Shown here in pieces: positions 21,560 through 29,403 of a DNA stretch of 37,518 nucleotides. Both the position numbers and the translations under genes were made by a program. The notes under the pieces are model-generated. The model did not search any database. It saw nothing but the letters and a program-made list of their open reading frames with translations, and was not told where the DNA came from. Each line of letters opens with the position of its first letter. Position 1 is the stretch's first letter. Source of the DNA: Bacillota bacterium (lineage in GTDB: Bacteria > Bacillota > Syntrophomonadia > Syntrophomonadales > DTU052); NCBI GenBank assembly GCA_029781825.1, contig JAKOVY010000120.1:1-37518 (forward strand), read 5' to 3'.

Positions 21560-22690
21560 TTAATCATCCATCATGGCGCGGATCTCGGCGGCCATGAACC
21601 GGCGGGTCAGGTCGAGGCCGCCAATGCCCATTACCCGGTTTTTAACAATGATATCGCTGCGGCGGCCGAAGAGGACGCTTTTCAGTTCTGCGGCCAGAAT
21701 GCCTCCGGGGTGGCCGAAGTTGTAGTTGCGATCCAGTACCATAACCTGCGCATTGCGGGGCAGTGCGTTTATTATATCCTCGGCCGGGAAAGGCACAACC
21801 AGGCGCGGTCGAAGGAGGCCGGCCTTGATCCCCTGTTCGCGAAGGATGTCGATAGAAAGTCTTAGTTCGGCTGCCATGCTGTTGACGGCAAAGGCCACTA
21901 CTTCGGCGTCCTCCAGCCGATAGGTGTCGATGGTGTCGCCGTCCCACATGCCGGTGATATCCTTATACTCCTGCGCTGCCTGCTTTGCCACCGGGATGGA
22001 GGCCAGGATATCGCTGGCAAGCATCTGGCGGAAGACTGCGTATTCGGGAGCATTGGTCACATTGCTGAAGGAAGAGGGATGAGCCGGATCAAGCCGCCAT
22101 TCCGGTTGGTACGGGGGCAGGAAACGGTCAATGTCCTCCTGCGGCGGTACCGTTAGCGGCATCAGGCAATGGGAGATGGAAAAGCCGTCAAAGTTGACCA
22201 TAACCGGGATATTAACCTGTTCCGCCACGCGGAAGGCCTGCAGTATGGTGTTAAAAACCTCCTGGTTGGAAGAGCAGTGATATTGGATCCAGCCAGTATC
22301 GCGCTGGGCAAATGAGTCCTGATGATCGGCCCACAGGGTCCAGGGGGCAAATATGCCGCGGTTTACGTTGCACATTACCACCGGCAGACGTCCGCCGGAA
22401 GCCATATGTAAAACCTCGTGCATATACAGGAGGCCGTTGGCAGAGGTGGCGGTGAAAACGCGGGCGCCGGCCGCAGACGCCGCTACAGCGGCGGCCATGG
22501 CGCTGTGTTCGCCCTCAACCGGTATGAAGCGGGCGTTGAGCTCGCCATTCTCAACCATGGCGGCCACAGCTTCCATAATGCTGGTCTGGGGGGTGATGGG
22601 GTATCCGGGCACTACATCCACTCGGGCGCTTTTTACGGCCAGCGCAGCGGCATGGGCACCTGTAACCATTACAACTTGCGCTGTATGCAT
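21560..22690 (-). CDS. porA: 2-oxoacid:ferredoxin oxidoreductase alpha subunit
   Basis: A 376-residue subunit with the pyrimidine-binding TPP domain and transketolase C-terminal domain. Near the N-terminus it has GYPITPQT (29-36), the substrate and TPP-site signature, followed by VEGEHSAMAAAVAASAAGARV. The segment ADHQDSFAQRDTGWIQ is typical of PorA proteins. It pairs with the beta subunit, whose gene starts 32 bases downstream, and follows the ferredoxin-subunit gene by 4 bases. Length is normal for the four-subunit form. It acts in the cytoplasm. Confidence 0.92.
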   Translation of the reverse strand: MHTAQVVMVTGAHAAALAVKSARVDVVPGYPITPQTSIMEAVAAMVENGELNARFIPVEGEHSAMAAAVAASAAGARVFTATSANGLLYMHEVLHMASGGRLPVVMCNVNRGIFAPWTLWADHQDSFAQRDTGWIQYHCSSNQEVFNTILQAFRVAEQVNIPVMVNFDGFSISHCLMPLTVPPQEDIDRFLPPYQPEWRLDPAHPSSFSNVTNAPEYAVFRQMLASDILASIPVAKQAAQEYKDITGMWDGDTIDTYRLEDAEVVAFAVNSMAAELRLSIDILREQGIKAGLLRPRLVVPFPAEDIINALPRNAQVMVLDRNYNFGHPGGILAAELKSVLFGRRSDIIVKNRVMGIGGLDLTRRFMAAEIRAMMDD

Positions 22691-22694
22691 TATG

Positions 22695-22952
22695 CTATTC
22701 CTCCTTTACCATACTGATGGCGCCGGTAGGGCATTCCTTGGCGCACACCCCGCAGCCCTTGCAGTAGCGATAATCAATAGTTATCTCTTTGCGATCGATG
22801 ACCGCTTCCGGACAAAACACCCAGCAGAACTGGCATTTGCTGCATATCCTATAATCAACGATGGGACGGTGTATTCTCCAGGAACCGGTATCCCCGCCGG
22901 CTCCCTTCATCGGCCAGGAAATTGGCCGGTAGGGTTTGGTAACTGATTGCAT
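22695..22952 (-). CDS. porD: 2-oxoacid:ferredoxin oxidoreductase delta subunit (2x[4Fe-4S] ferredoxin)
   Basis: An 85-residue ferredoxin-type subunit. Two clusters are expected from C-x2-C-x2-C-x3-CP in 'CSKCQFCWVFCPEA' and 'CKGCGVCAKECPTGA'. The N-terminal 30 residues ('YRPISWPMKGAGGDTGSWR') are the typical leader of PorD, which docks to the catalytic subunits. It passes electrons from the TPP site to external ferredoxin. It sits between the gamma and alpha genes with short gaps, in the same operon. Confidence 0.93.
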   Translation of the reverse strand: MQSVTKPYRPISWPMKGAGGDTGSWRIHRPIVDYRICSKCQFCWVFCPEAVIDRKEITIDYRYCKGCGVCAKECPTGAISMVKEE

Positions 22953-22988
22953 CGGTTTTCCTTCCTTTCGCCAATCCAGGATAAGATT

Positions 22989-23531
22989 TTATACTCTGAT
23001 TTGGGTTACGGAGCAATAAGCCTTGCCCGCAGCGTCCAGATTGCGTTTGGCGTTATTGCCCGGCCATTTATTCAATATGGTTTGCTCTACGATGTTTTGC
23101 GGAATGTTGAGCACCCGGCACACCGCACCGAACAGCGGAATATTGATAAGGGGCCCGTCGCCGGAAATCAACCCGGCTTCGCGGGCGATGGCATCGGCGT
23201 CCACTTGCCAGGTAGGGTGATTCTTTACGACTACAGGGTGGGGAGCATTTACGATTACGGTACCTGACTCGGATATGCCTTCACTGACCGCCGCCTCGAC
23301 GAGCTTTTCGCTCATCACCACCACATAATCCGGCAGATCACATTGACTGTGCGCATAGATAGTGGTGGGGGATATGCGCACTGCCGCCCGCACCGGCGCT
23401 CCGCGCCGCTCCACCCCGAAAAAAGGCAAGGCCTGCCCGTACTCGCCGTTTTCCAAGGCGGCCTGAGCCAACAGGTGAGACAGGGTAACGGATCCCTGCC
23501 CGCCAAATCCGTTGATCCGTATCTCCAGCAT
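22989..23531 (-). CDS. porC: 2-oxoacid:ferredoxin oxidoreductase gamma subunit
   Basis: A 180-residue subunit, first gene of the operon. The N-terminal 'IRINGFGGQGSVTLSHLLAQAALENG' is the gamma-subunit signature, and 'FFGVERRGAPVRAAVRIS' matches the conserved centre. The family binds or shields the CoA side of the active site. A ribosome binding site (GGAGGAAC) precedes ATG at 23531. Upstream lies a promoter with an overlapping FadR-type operator. Confidence 0.92.
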   Translation of the reverse strand: MLEIRINGFGGQGSVTLSHLLAQAALENGEYGQALPFFGVERRGAPVRAAVRISPTTIYAHSQCDLPDYVVVMSEKLVEAAVSEGISESGTVIVNAPHPVVVKNHPTWQVDADAIAREAGLISGDGPLINIPLFGAVCRVLNIPQNIVEQTILNKWPGNNAKRNLDAAGKAYCSVTQIRV

Positions 23532-23767
23532 GTTGTTCCTCCGTTCTGGTCAAGGTAAATCTGGTCCGGACCCCCAGTGAAAGCGGATTTATCTTCCAAT
23601 AATCTCCGTAAGAAGGTATCAGACCTGGGCAACCTTTTCTCTGGCTGTTAACGACCCCGTTGCCGGTGGCGTCTCCCGTAGATGCCGCTTTTTGCGTTAA
23701 TGGGCCGCATCATCTCCGGAGGGAGAACAAGCCTAGGGACAATCTGTAATACAACCAGGTAATCAGG

Positions 23768-23778
23768 TGGTCAGACCA
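23768..23778. promoter_or_regulatory. FadR/GntR-type operator TGGT-N3-ACCA
   Basis: TGGTCAGACCA is a palindrome (TGGTC-A-GACCA) that fits the FadR/PdhR/LldR subfamily operator TGGT-N3-ACCA at all defined bases. It directly adjoins the -10 of the minus-strand operon promoter, at the expected transcription start. The operon's last gene encodes a FadR-type regulator. Confidence 0.7.
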
Positions 23779-23807
23779 ATTATCTTATTATGATTTTATG
23801 ATATGAA
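23779..23807 (-). promoter_or_regulatory. Candidate sigma-A promoter of the 2-oxoacid oxidoreductase operon
   Basis: On the minus strand, TTCATA (complement of 23802-23807) and GATAAT (complement of 23779-23784) are separated by 17 bases. The leader to porC is about 240 bases. Confidence 0.5.
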
Positions 23808-23858
23808 CTCAGGTTTTAAAAGTGTAAAAATAAAAAATTTGCCCTAAAAATTAGGGGG

Positions 23859-23969
23859 GAATCAGAAAAACTACATTGATTATCTCCCGATGGAACAGAC
23901 AAAGCAGACCCTGACAGAATTCCGGTCCAGGACAACAAACATTGATTATCTCATAATAGGAATCAGAAA
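23859..23969. repeat. Paired direct repeats upstream of spoIIR
   Basis: ACATTGATTATCTC occurs exactly at 23873-23886 and 23939-23952, 66 bases apart. GAATCAGAAA occurs exactly at 23859-23868 and 23960-23969, flanking the first pair on the outside. The function is unknown; regulator sites or a small duplication are possible. Confidence 0.6.
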
Positions 23970-24109
23970 TACTGAGCTTAATACAGCCGGTTAAAGGTGC
24001 TGCTTTACGGGAATAATCAACTAACACGATATGGTAACAACATCGAAAATCGCCATACTCAAGCCTGAAATGTTACAGGGCGATCGTCTCGAAGGAGGGC
24101 TATAATAGA

Positions 24110-24676
24110 TTGTTGAGGTTTCATCCCCTTATTGCGGCGGCTGTTCTGGTAGCCTTGCTGTTAGGATTTCACCGGTACCAGATTCATCAGAACCCGTGTT
24201 ATGAAGTCCTGCGCCTGCATGTGGTGGCCAACAGCAACAGCCTGGAGGACCAAACGGTGAAGCTGAAGGTTCGCGACTCGATCTTAAAACTGATGGAGAA
24301 GCGGTTTGAAAAGGCAGAAAGCGCAGATGCCGCTTACCAAATTGCCGCCGACAGCATAAACGATATCGAGCAAACAGCCCGGGAAACGCTGGCCGCTAAC
24401 GGTATCGATTACCAGGTAACGGCTTCGGTAGGGAACTTCGATTTTCCAGCGCGCTTTTACGGGACGCAGGTCTTTCCCCCCGGTGAGTATGCTGCAGTAA
24501 GAGTGGTATTGGGAGAAGGCCGGGGACAAAACTGGTGGTGCGTGCTTTTCCCGCCCCTGTGCTTAAAAGATTTGAATCAGGACCGCGACGGGGCCAGGGG
24601 TGTGGAGGTGAAGCTTAAGGTGGTGGAAATCTTTAAAGAAAAGAGTTGGCTGAGCAGGACCGCCGGGCGCCGGTAA
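24110..24676 (+). CDS. spoIIR: Stage II sporulation protein R (SpoIIR)
   Basis: A 188-residue exported sporulation signal protein. Made in the forespore under sigma-F, it is secreted into the intermembrane space and triggers SpoIIGA to process pro-sigma-E in the mother cell. Seen: an N-terminal hydrophobic segment (about 7-20) acting as signal or anchor, then the family motifs 'LRLHVVANSNSLEDQ', 'GNFDFPARFYG' and 'GQNWWCVLFPPLC'. Start TTG at 24110 is used, about 10 bases after GAAGGAGGG; a second TTG at 24113 is possible. Length is slightly shorter than Bacillus SpoIIR. It is followed by a strong terminator. Its presence shows that the organism belongs to a sporulating lineage. Confidence 0.93.
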   Translation: MLRFHPLIAAAVLVALLLGFHRYQIHQNPCYEVLRLHVVANSNSLEDQTVKLKVRDSILKLMEKRFEKAESADAAYQIAADSINDIEQTARETLAANGIDYQVTASVGNFDFPARFYGTQVFPPGEYAAVRVVLGEGRGQNWWCVLFPPLCLKDLNQDRDGARGVEVKLKVVEIFKEKSWLSRTAGRR

Positions 24677-24682
24677 GCCAGG

Positions 24683-24719
24683 AAACGGGAGACGATGCCG
24701 GGTCTCCCGTTTTGTTTTT
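24683..24719 (+). terminator. Rho-independent terminator after spoIIR
   Basis: An 11-bp perfect stem (24683-24693 with 24702-24712), an 8-base loop, then TTTTGTTTTT. Confidence 0.9.
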
Positions 24720-24746
24720 GGCATTTTTTTCGGCGTAGAATATAAT
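24718..24746 (+). promoter_or_regulatory. Sigma-A promoter of ispE
   Basis: TTGGCA (24718-24723) and a perfect TATAAT (24741-24746) with a 17-base spacer. It begins within the tail of the spoIIR terminator. The ispE start codon is at 24779. Confidence 0.75.
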
Positions 24747-24778
24747 CAAGGTATCCATTGGCAAAGGGATGTGCTGGG

Positions 24779-25645
24779 ATGAAACAGATTACCGTTTCCG
24801 CTCCGGCCAAGATCAATCTTACCCTGGATGTACTGGGGAAGCGGGCGGATGGGTACCATGACATAGAGTCGGTGATGCACCAGATTAACCTGTGTGATCT
24901 GGTTTCTGTTACACGAATCCCGGAGGGCATCGAAGTCTACAGCAATAGAGATGGCCTGCCGGGGGGAAAAAACAACCTGGCATACCGGGCGGCCGAGGCC
25001 ATGGTTTCCGGGTTGGGAATCAAAACAGGATTTCGCATCTTTCTAGAGAAAAATATACCACTGGGTGCGGGTTTGGCCGGCGGCAGCACCAACGCAGCCG
25101 CGGTGATCAAGGCCATAGACCGGCTCCTGGGGATAAACCTTAACCTCAATGACATGTTGGAGATCGGGCAGCAGGCAGGTTCGGACGTGCCCTTCTGCCT
25201 CTTCGGTGATACTGCTATCGCCCGGGGAAGGGGAGAGTTGTTGACCAGGGTTAACCGAAGGATTAAGTTGCATCTGGTTCTCGTTAACCCTGGTTTTCAG
25301 GTCTCGACCGCCCGGGTTTATAACCTGATCGATCAAGAGACCATAACCGACCGTCCGGATACCTTGAGGATGGCCGAGGCTCTGACGAACGGCGACTTTA
25401 CAGGGGTTGTTTCCTCGCTGAAAAATGTTATGGAGAAGGTGACCTTTAAGCTGCATCCAGAGGTGGCGGGAATCAAGGATATCCTGGTACAGGCGGGTGC
25501 TGCGGGGGCTTTGATGTCGGGGAGCGGCCCTACGGTATTCGGGTTGTTTTCTGATGCTGAAGCGGCCCGCCGAGCCTTTCAGGTCATCAAAGGGTTTCAT
25601 CCCCATACCATCTGCTGTTCGTCATACACGGAAAACGGGGGATAG
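24779..25645 (+). CDS. ispE: 4-diphosphocytidyl-2-C-methyl-D-erythritol kinase (IspE)
   Basis: A 288-residue GHMP kinase that phosphorylates CDP-methylerythritol with ATP in the MEP isoprenoid pathway. Seen: the N-terminal 'VSAPAKINLTLDVLGKRADGYHDI' with the catalytic lysine of PAKINL and the conserved DGYH, the ATP-binding loop 'IPLGAGLAGGSTNAAA' (P-x3-GLGGGS type), and the C-terminal 'GALMSGSGPTVFGLF' motif. ATG at 24779 is chosen over earlier in-frame starts because it gives the conserved N-terminus. The organism therefore uses the non-mevalonate pathway. The next gene starts 2 bases after the stop codon. Confidence 0.95.
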   Translation: MKQITVSAPAKINLTLDVLGKRADGYHDIESVMHQINLCDLVSVTRIPEGIEVYSNRDGLPGGKNNLAYRAAEAMVSGLGIKTGFRIFLEKNIPLGAGLAGGSTNAAAVIKAIDRLLGINLNLNDMLEIGQQAGSDVPFCLFGDTAIARGRGELLTRVNRRIKLHLVLVNPGFQVSTARVYNLIDQETITDRPDTLRMAEALTNGDFTGVVSSLKNVMEKVTFKLHPEVAGIKDILVQAGAAGALMSGSGPTVFGLFSDAEAARRAFQVIKGFHPHTICCSSYTENGG

Positions 25646-25647
25646 AG

Positions 25648-26367
25648 TTGGAGAGAAGACTGATACCAATCGATCTTGAAAACTACCGGCCTTTGCGTGA
25701 ACTGGTATTTGAAGCCTTAAGAGATGCCATTATCAGGGGGATCTTAAAACCGGGGGAACGCCTGATGGAGGTACAGTTGGCCGAGGAATTGGGGGTCTCC
25801 CGCACTCCGGTGCGTGAAGCCATCAGGAAGTTGGAACTGGAGGACCTGGTGGTGATGATCCCTCACAAAGGGGCTTACGTTTCCAGCATCTCCTTGAAGG
25901 ATATTGCTGATGTTTTTGAGATACGATCCGCATTGGAGGCTTTGGCGGCGGGTTTGGCTGCTGAACGCATAACTCCTGAAGAACTGGAGGAATTGGAGAG
26001 GATACTGGTCAAAAAGGCTGAGATCATCGAAGCCCATGATTTGGACCGATTGGTTGAGATTGATACCCGGTTCCACGAATGTCTGTACCAAGCCAGTCGC
26101 AATACCAAACTGGTACAAATCATCAACAACCTGAGCGAACAGATCCACCGTTTTCGGAGCACCTCTTTAGCCTCGCCGGGCAGAATGAAGGAAGCGCTGG
26201 AGGAACACCGGAAGATAGTGGAAGCCATATCTGAACGGAACATCAGTCTGGCCCAGGCTTTGGCACAAGAACACATAGAAAATGCGCAGAACAGCATTCT
26301 GGAAGCGATTAGAGAAAAGGGAACGGCAGTAACTAGCTTGCAGGAGGAAAGCAATGACAAGTTATGA
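25648..26367 (+). CDS. GntR-family (FCD-domain) transcriptional regulator
   Basis: A 239-residue regulator. The N-terminal winged helix-turn-helix has 'PGERLMEVQLAEELGVSRTPVREAIRKLELEDLV', and the C-terminal FCD domain (about 90-220) contains the D/H pattern (DTRFHECLYQAS, and a later EEHRKIVEAI) used for metal-dependent ligand binding in this group. Start TTG at 25648 follows a GGGGGA site and lies 2 bases after ispE, so it is translationally coupled to it. It overlaps the next gene by 14 bases. The ligand and target are unknown. Unlike the minus-strand FadR paralogue, no matching operator was found nearby. Confidence 0.9.
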   Translation: MERRLIPIDLENYRPLRELVFEALRDAIIRGILKPGERLMEVQLAEELGVSRTPVREAIRKLELEDLVVMIPHKGAYVSSISLKDIADVFEIRSALEALAAGLAAERITPEELEELERILVKKAEIIEAHDLDRLVEIDTRFHECLYQASRNTKLVQIINNLSEQIHRFRSTSLASPGRMKEALEEHRKIVEAISERNISLAQALAQEHIENAQNSILEAIREKGTAVTSLQEESNDKL

Positions 26368-27115
26368 TGCGGTTATTCTGGCCGGGGGTGTCAATTCCGG
26401 TGAACTGCGCAAGTATGCGCCTTACGAGAATGAAGCCCTTATTATTTTAGGCAAATATCCCATGATCCACTATGTCTATCAGGCGGTAAAGAATACACCG
26501 AGGTTGGGGAATGTCATCATCAGCGGGCCCTGTGATTCCCTGCGTCCGATATTCGGCAAGGACGACAGCCTTATGTTCACCAATTCCGGAGAGGACGCCA
26601 TAGACAGCTTTGCCAATACCCTGGGACTTGTCAAATCCGAGAAAATTCTGATTATGCCGGCGGATATCCCCTTTATTACCCCGGAAGCCATTGAAGATTT
26701 TTTGGACCAGTGTGAGAAGTACGATGCGGATGTCTATTATGCGATCGTCCCCAGGGAGGTGAATGAGAAGCGTTTTCCCCGGGTGAAGAGGACGTATGTC
26801 AAATTAAGAGAGGGGGTATTTACCGGGGGGAACCTCTTCCTCATCCGTACCGCCGTGGCCTCGCAGGGAATAGAATTGGGCAAAAAGCTGGTGGCCAACC
26901 GGAAAAATCCCCTGGCCCAGGCCCGTTTGTTCGGCATGGACCTGGTTTTGAAGTACCTCACCGGCAGGCTCTCTATCAGAGAGGTTGAGGAGCGTTTTTA
27001 CGAAACCCTGAAGCTGACGGGGAAAGCGATCATCTCCAATTATGCTGAGGTGGGGGTTGACGTGGACAAACCCAGTGATCTTAAACTGGCCGAGGAAATC
27101 CTGGGAAAAGTATAA
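26354..27115 (+). CDS. MobA-like nucleotidyltransferase family protein
   Basis: A 253-residue protein with a GT-A-like nucleotidyltransferase fold. The N-terminus 'YDAVILAGGVNSGELRKYAPYENEALIILGKYPMIHYV' corresponds to the LAGG-x-S/x-R-x-G...K nucleotide-binding region of MobA/GlmU/IspD proteins, though the usual RMG pattern is replaced. The metal-binding aspartate is probably in IMPADIPFI. The family is named after molybdopterin guanylyltransferase, but the ispE-GntR-NTP-transferase context does not tell the substrate. The ribosome binding site CAGGAGG lies 6 bases before ATG and the start overlaps the regulator gene, so the three genes form one operon. Confidence 0.85.
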   Translation: MTSYDAVILAGGVNSGELRKYAPYENEALIILGKYPMIHYVYQAVKNTPRLGNVIISGPCDSLRPIFGKDDSLMFTNSGEDAIDSFANTLGLVKSEKILIMPADIPFITPEAIEDFLDQCEKYDADVYYAIVPREVNEKRFPRVKRTYVKLREGVFTGGNLFLIRTAVASQGIELGKKLVANRKNPLAQARLFGMDLVLKYLTGRLSIREVEERFYETLKLTGKAIISNYAEVGVDVDKPSDLKLAEEILGKV

Positions 27116-27288
27116 GTTCTATCGGCTTCCGTGATTCCAAGCTCTTTCCGGGGACTCCTCTTTTCCAGAAACCGGCCTCTTGCTGACCGTGTGCTGGGGT
27201 TACATGGTGAATCCTGAGAGAAAAAATACAAAACGAGGTTTCAAACTGATGGCGGCAACCGGAAAGGAATAATGGGGGGGGTGGAAAC

Positions 27289-28461
27289 ATGCCGCTGACG
27301 GGAATCAGGGTCCTGGATCTCTCGCGCCTGCTGCCCGGGCCGTTTGCCTCACAGGTTCTGGCCGATTACGGCGCCGAGGTGATTAAGGTAGAGGATACGG
27401 GTGCCGGTGACTACCTGCGAGAGTCCCTGCCCTTGCTTGATAACCTGGGGACTTTTTTTTGGAGCATAAACCGGGGGAAGAAGAGCATCAAACTGGATCT
27501 CAAATCAGACGCCGGCCGGGAGATATTTTTACGGCTGGCAGCCAGTGCGGATGTGGTTCTGGAAGGTTTCAGACCCGGAGTTATGGACAAGCTGGGAGTG
27601 GGATACTCGGTTTTGTCGGAGATTAATCCGGGCATAATATACTGTTCCCTTACCGGTTATGGCGTAGATGGACCTTACCGGGACCGGGCCGGGCATGACA
27701 TCAATTATCTCAACTATACCGGGATTTCCAGCTTGACGCGGACAGCGGAAGGAAAACCGGTTATTCTCGGGTTACAGTTGGCCGATGTGGGCGGCGGATC
27801 GCTGTGGGCGGTTATCGCCATACTTTTGGCCCTGCAGGCACGTAACCGCACGGGCAGGGGACAGTATTGCGATGTATCCATGATGGACGGAGCCTTTGCC
27901 TGGACACCCTTCGAACTGGCCCATTGGCAAACCCGGGACCAGCGTGCGAATTCGGGGCAGCAGGCGGTTTTGAAGGGCGGCTATGCCTGTTATCAGATTT
28001 ACGAGACCCGGGATGGCAAGTACGTCAGCCTGGGAGCACTGGAGGGCAAATTCTGGGCCGGATTCTGCCAGAAGATCGGTCGTCCCGATTATATACAGTA
28101 TCATATGGATCCTTCAGCCCAGTCCCGGATCATCGACGAACTCAGTCAGATGTTCAAGACCAGGGACCGGGATGAGTGGGTAGAATTCTTTGCCGATGTT
28201 GATGTCTGTTTCTCCCCCTTGCTGGAATACGAAGAAGCTGTCCACAATGAACAGCTCCGGCATCGGCAGATGCTGGTGGAGGTTAATGACGGTGAGAGAC
28301 GGGCAACCGCAATGGGACTGCCGGTAAAGCTCTCAGCTACTCCCGGCAGGACCCAAAGCACGGCACCGGCCCCGGGACAGCATACGGTTGACCTGCTGCG
28401 GGAATTGGGGTATTCCGAAAGCGAGATCGAAGACCTTAAAGCCAGGAAAGTCGTGGTTTAA
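27289..28461 (+). CDS. Family III (CaiB/BaiF) CoA-transferase
   Basis: A 390-residue cytoplasmic CoA-transferase. The N-terminus 'MPLTGIRVLDLSRLLPGPFASQVLADYGAEVIKVE' is the family signature, and D137 in AGHDINY is the catalytic aspartate expected to form the acyl-aspartyl anhydride. Length is within the family range. Members activate carnitine, bile acids, benzylsuccinate, 2-hydroxyacids, oxalate and other carboxylates by exchanging CoA, so the substrate is unknown. It lies 173 bases after the nucleotidyltransferase gene and 22 bases before a macro-domain gene. This unit sits where many Firmicutes carry purR and spoVG. Confidence 0.92.
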   Translation: MPLTGIRVLDLSRLLPGPFASQVLADYGAEVIKVEDTGAGDYLRESLPLLDNLGTFFWSINRGKKSIKLDLKSDAGREIFLRLAASADVVLEGFRPGVMDKLGVGYSVLSEINPGIIYCSLTGYGVDGPYRDRAGHDINYLNYTGISSLTRTAEGKPVILGLQLADVGGGSLWAVIAILLALQARNRTGRGQYCDVSMMDGAFAWTPFELAHWQTRDQRANSGQQAVLKGGYACYQIYETRDGKYVSLGALEGKFWAGFCQKIGRPDYIQYHMDPSAQSRIIDELSQMFKTRDRDEWVEFFADVDVCFSPLLEYEEAVHNEQLRHRQMLVEVNDGERRATAMGLPVKLSATPGRTQSTAPAPGQHTVDLLRELGYSESEIEDLKARKVVV

Positions 28462-28483
28462 TGCGGAAAAAGGGGTGAGCGAC

Positions 28484-29056
28484 GTGGCGGAACTGAAATA
28501 CAGATACACTGCTCCTTCGGGGCAGACTATAAGTCTTTTTCAGGGCGATCTGACAGAAGAGGACGTCGATGCCATCGTCAACGCGGCCAATGAGAGGCTG
28601 CTCCATGGAGGCGGGGTGGCGGGGGCTATTGTAGCCCGGGGAGGCCGGGTGATCCAGGAAGAGAGCAACCGCGTAGCTCCGGTCCCCACCGGGAAGGCGG
28701 CCATTACTGGAGCCGGCAAGTTGAAAGCCCGGTGGGTGATACATGCTGTGGGTCCTGTTTACCGAGAAGGTGATCCCCGCATGGATGAACTGCTCAGATC
28801 CGCAGCCTGGAACAGCCTGATGCTGGCGCATGAGCGCGGTCTCAAAAGCATTGCTTTTCCTGCCATCAGCAGCGGCATCTTCGGGTTTCCCAAGAAACCA
28901 TGCGCCTCCATTCTCATTTCGGCAGCCTTGGATTTTACCGTGCAGTACCCGGATAGTACCTTGCGCGACATCCGCTTTACCATCATCGACAGTCCGACGG
29001 TCGATGTCTTTCTTCAGGAGTTTAATGAAAGGTTCGGGGTTGATCAATCCGGCTGA
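28484..29056 (+). CDS. Macro-domain protein (probable ADP-ribosyl or O-acetyl-ADP-ribose hydrolase)
   Basis: A 190-residue macro domain of the MacroD/YmdB type. Seen: 'GDLTEEDVDAIVNAANERLLHGGGVAGAI' with the catalytic/ADP-ribose-binding NAAN and GGG loop, and 'FPAISSGIFGFPKKP', the phosphate-binding loop. Such proteins hydrolyse O-acetyl-ADP-ribose or remove ADP-ribose from acidic residues. GTG at 28484 is chosen because AAAGGGG lies 8-9 bases upstream; GTG at 28475 is too close to that site. No sirtuin or ADP-ribosyltransferase gene is adjacent. It begins 22 bases after the CoA-transferase gene, so the two are probably cotranscribed. Confidence 0.9.
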   Translation: MAELKYRYTAPSGQTISLFQGDLTEEDVDAIVNAANERLLHGGGVAGAIVARGGRVIQEESNRVAPVPTGKAAITGAGKLKARWVIHAVGPVYREGDPRMDELLRSAAWNSLMLAHERGLKSIAFPAISSGIFGFPKKPCASILISAALDFTVQYPDSTLRDIRFTIIDSPTVDVFLQEFNERFGVDQSG

Positions 29057-29403
29057 GTGCGGTGTTGTCAACACGATCTCCTCTCCTGCTCATTGTCCGC
29101 AGTACGCATGAACTCGGCATTGGCGTTACCGTGGATCTTGACTCCTCGCGATAACCGGAACGCTTGATGATTCCCGGGCCAAGTGACGGGTTGCAGCCTA
29201 ACCAGAACCGGCATACCGTTAACCGTGTTGTCCCTGTGATTAAACAATTAATAGATTGGCTTGTATTCGGCCAGGCAGAATTCGCCGGGTTTTTAGAATT
29301 TGGACACAGCCCCGGTTATTGTATAAAATGAAATGGGATTTATGTGATTTCGCTCCGCGGAACACGTGTTCAAGACGAGTTACTGTTTTAAGGAAGTGAA
29401 GAT
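29057..29403. other. Intergenic region before glmU
   Basis: This 347-base gap has a candidate promoter (29300-29327). I searched it for a spoVG-sized frame because spoVG usually precedes glmU in Firmicutes, and found none. A small dyad GTGTTG-TCAACAC lies near 29064-29074. Confidence 0.6.
29300..29327 (+). promoter_or_regulatory. Candidate sigma-A promoter of glmU
   Basis: TTGGAC (29300-29305) and TATAAA (29322-29327) with a 16-base spacer. The start codon is at 29404. Confidence 0.5.

Larger units (their letters stand above)
23532..24109. other. Divergent intergenic region between porC and spoIIR
   Basis: This 578-base gap has the minus-strand promoter and operator (23768-23807), an AT-rich segment with a 6-bp hairpin CCCTAA-AAA-TTAGGG (23842-23856), and a pair of 14-base direct repeats (23873-23886, 23939-23952). 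No gene is seen. The spoIIR promoter must lie here but I could not place it. Confidence 0.6.

Noticed and set aside
24001-24100. Sigma-F promoter for spoIIR
   Set aside because: Partial GYWTA and GGNNANANT matches exist, but none had a correct spacer, so no promoter is placed.
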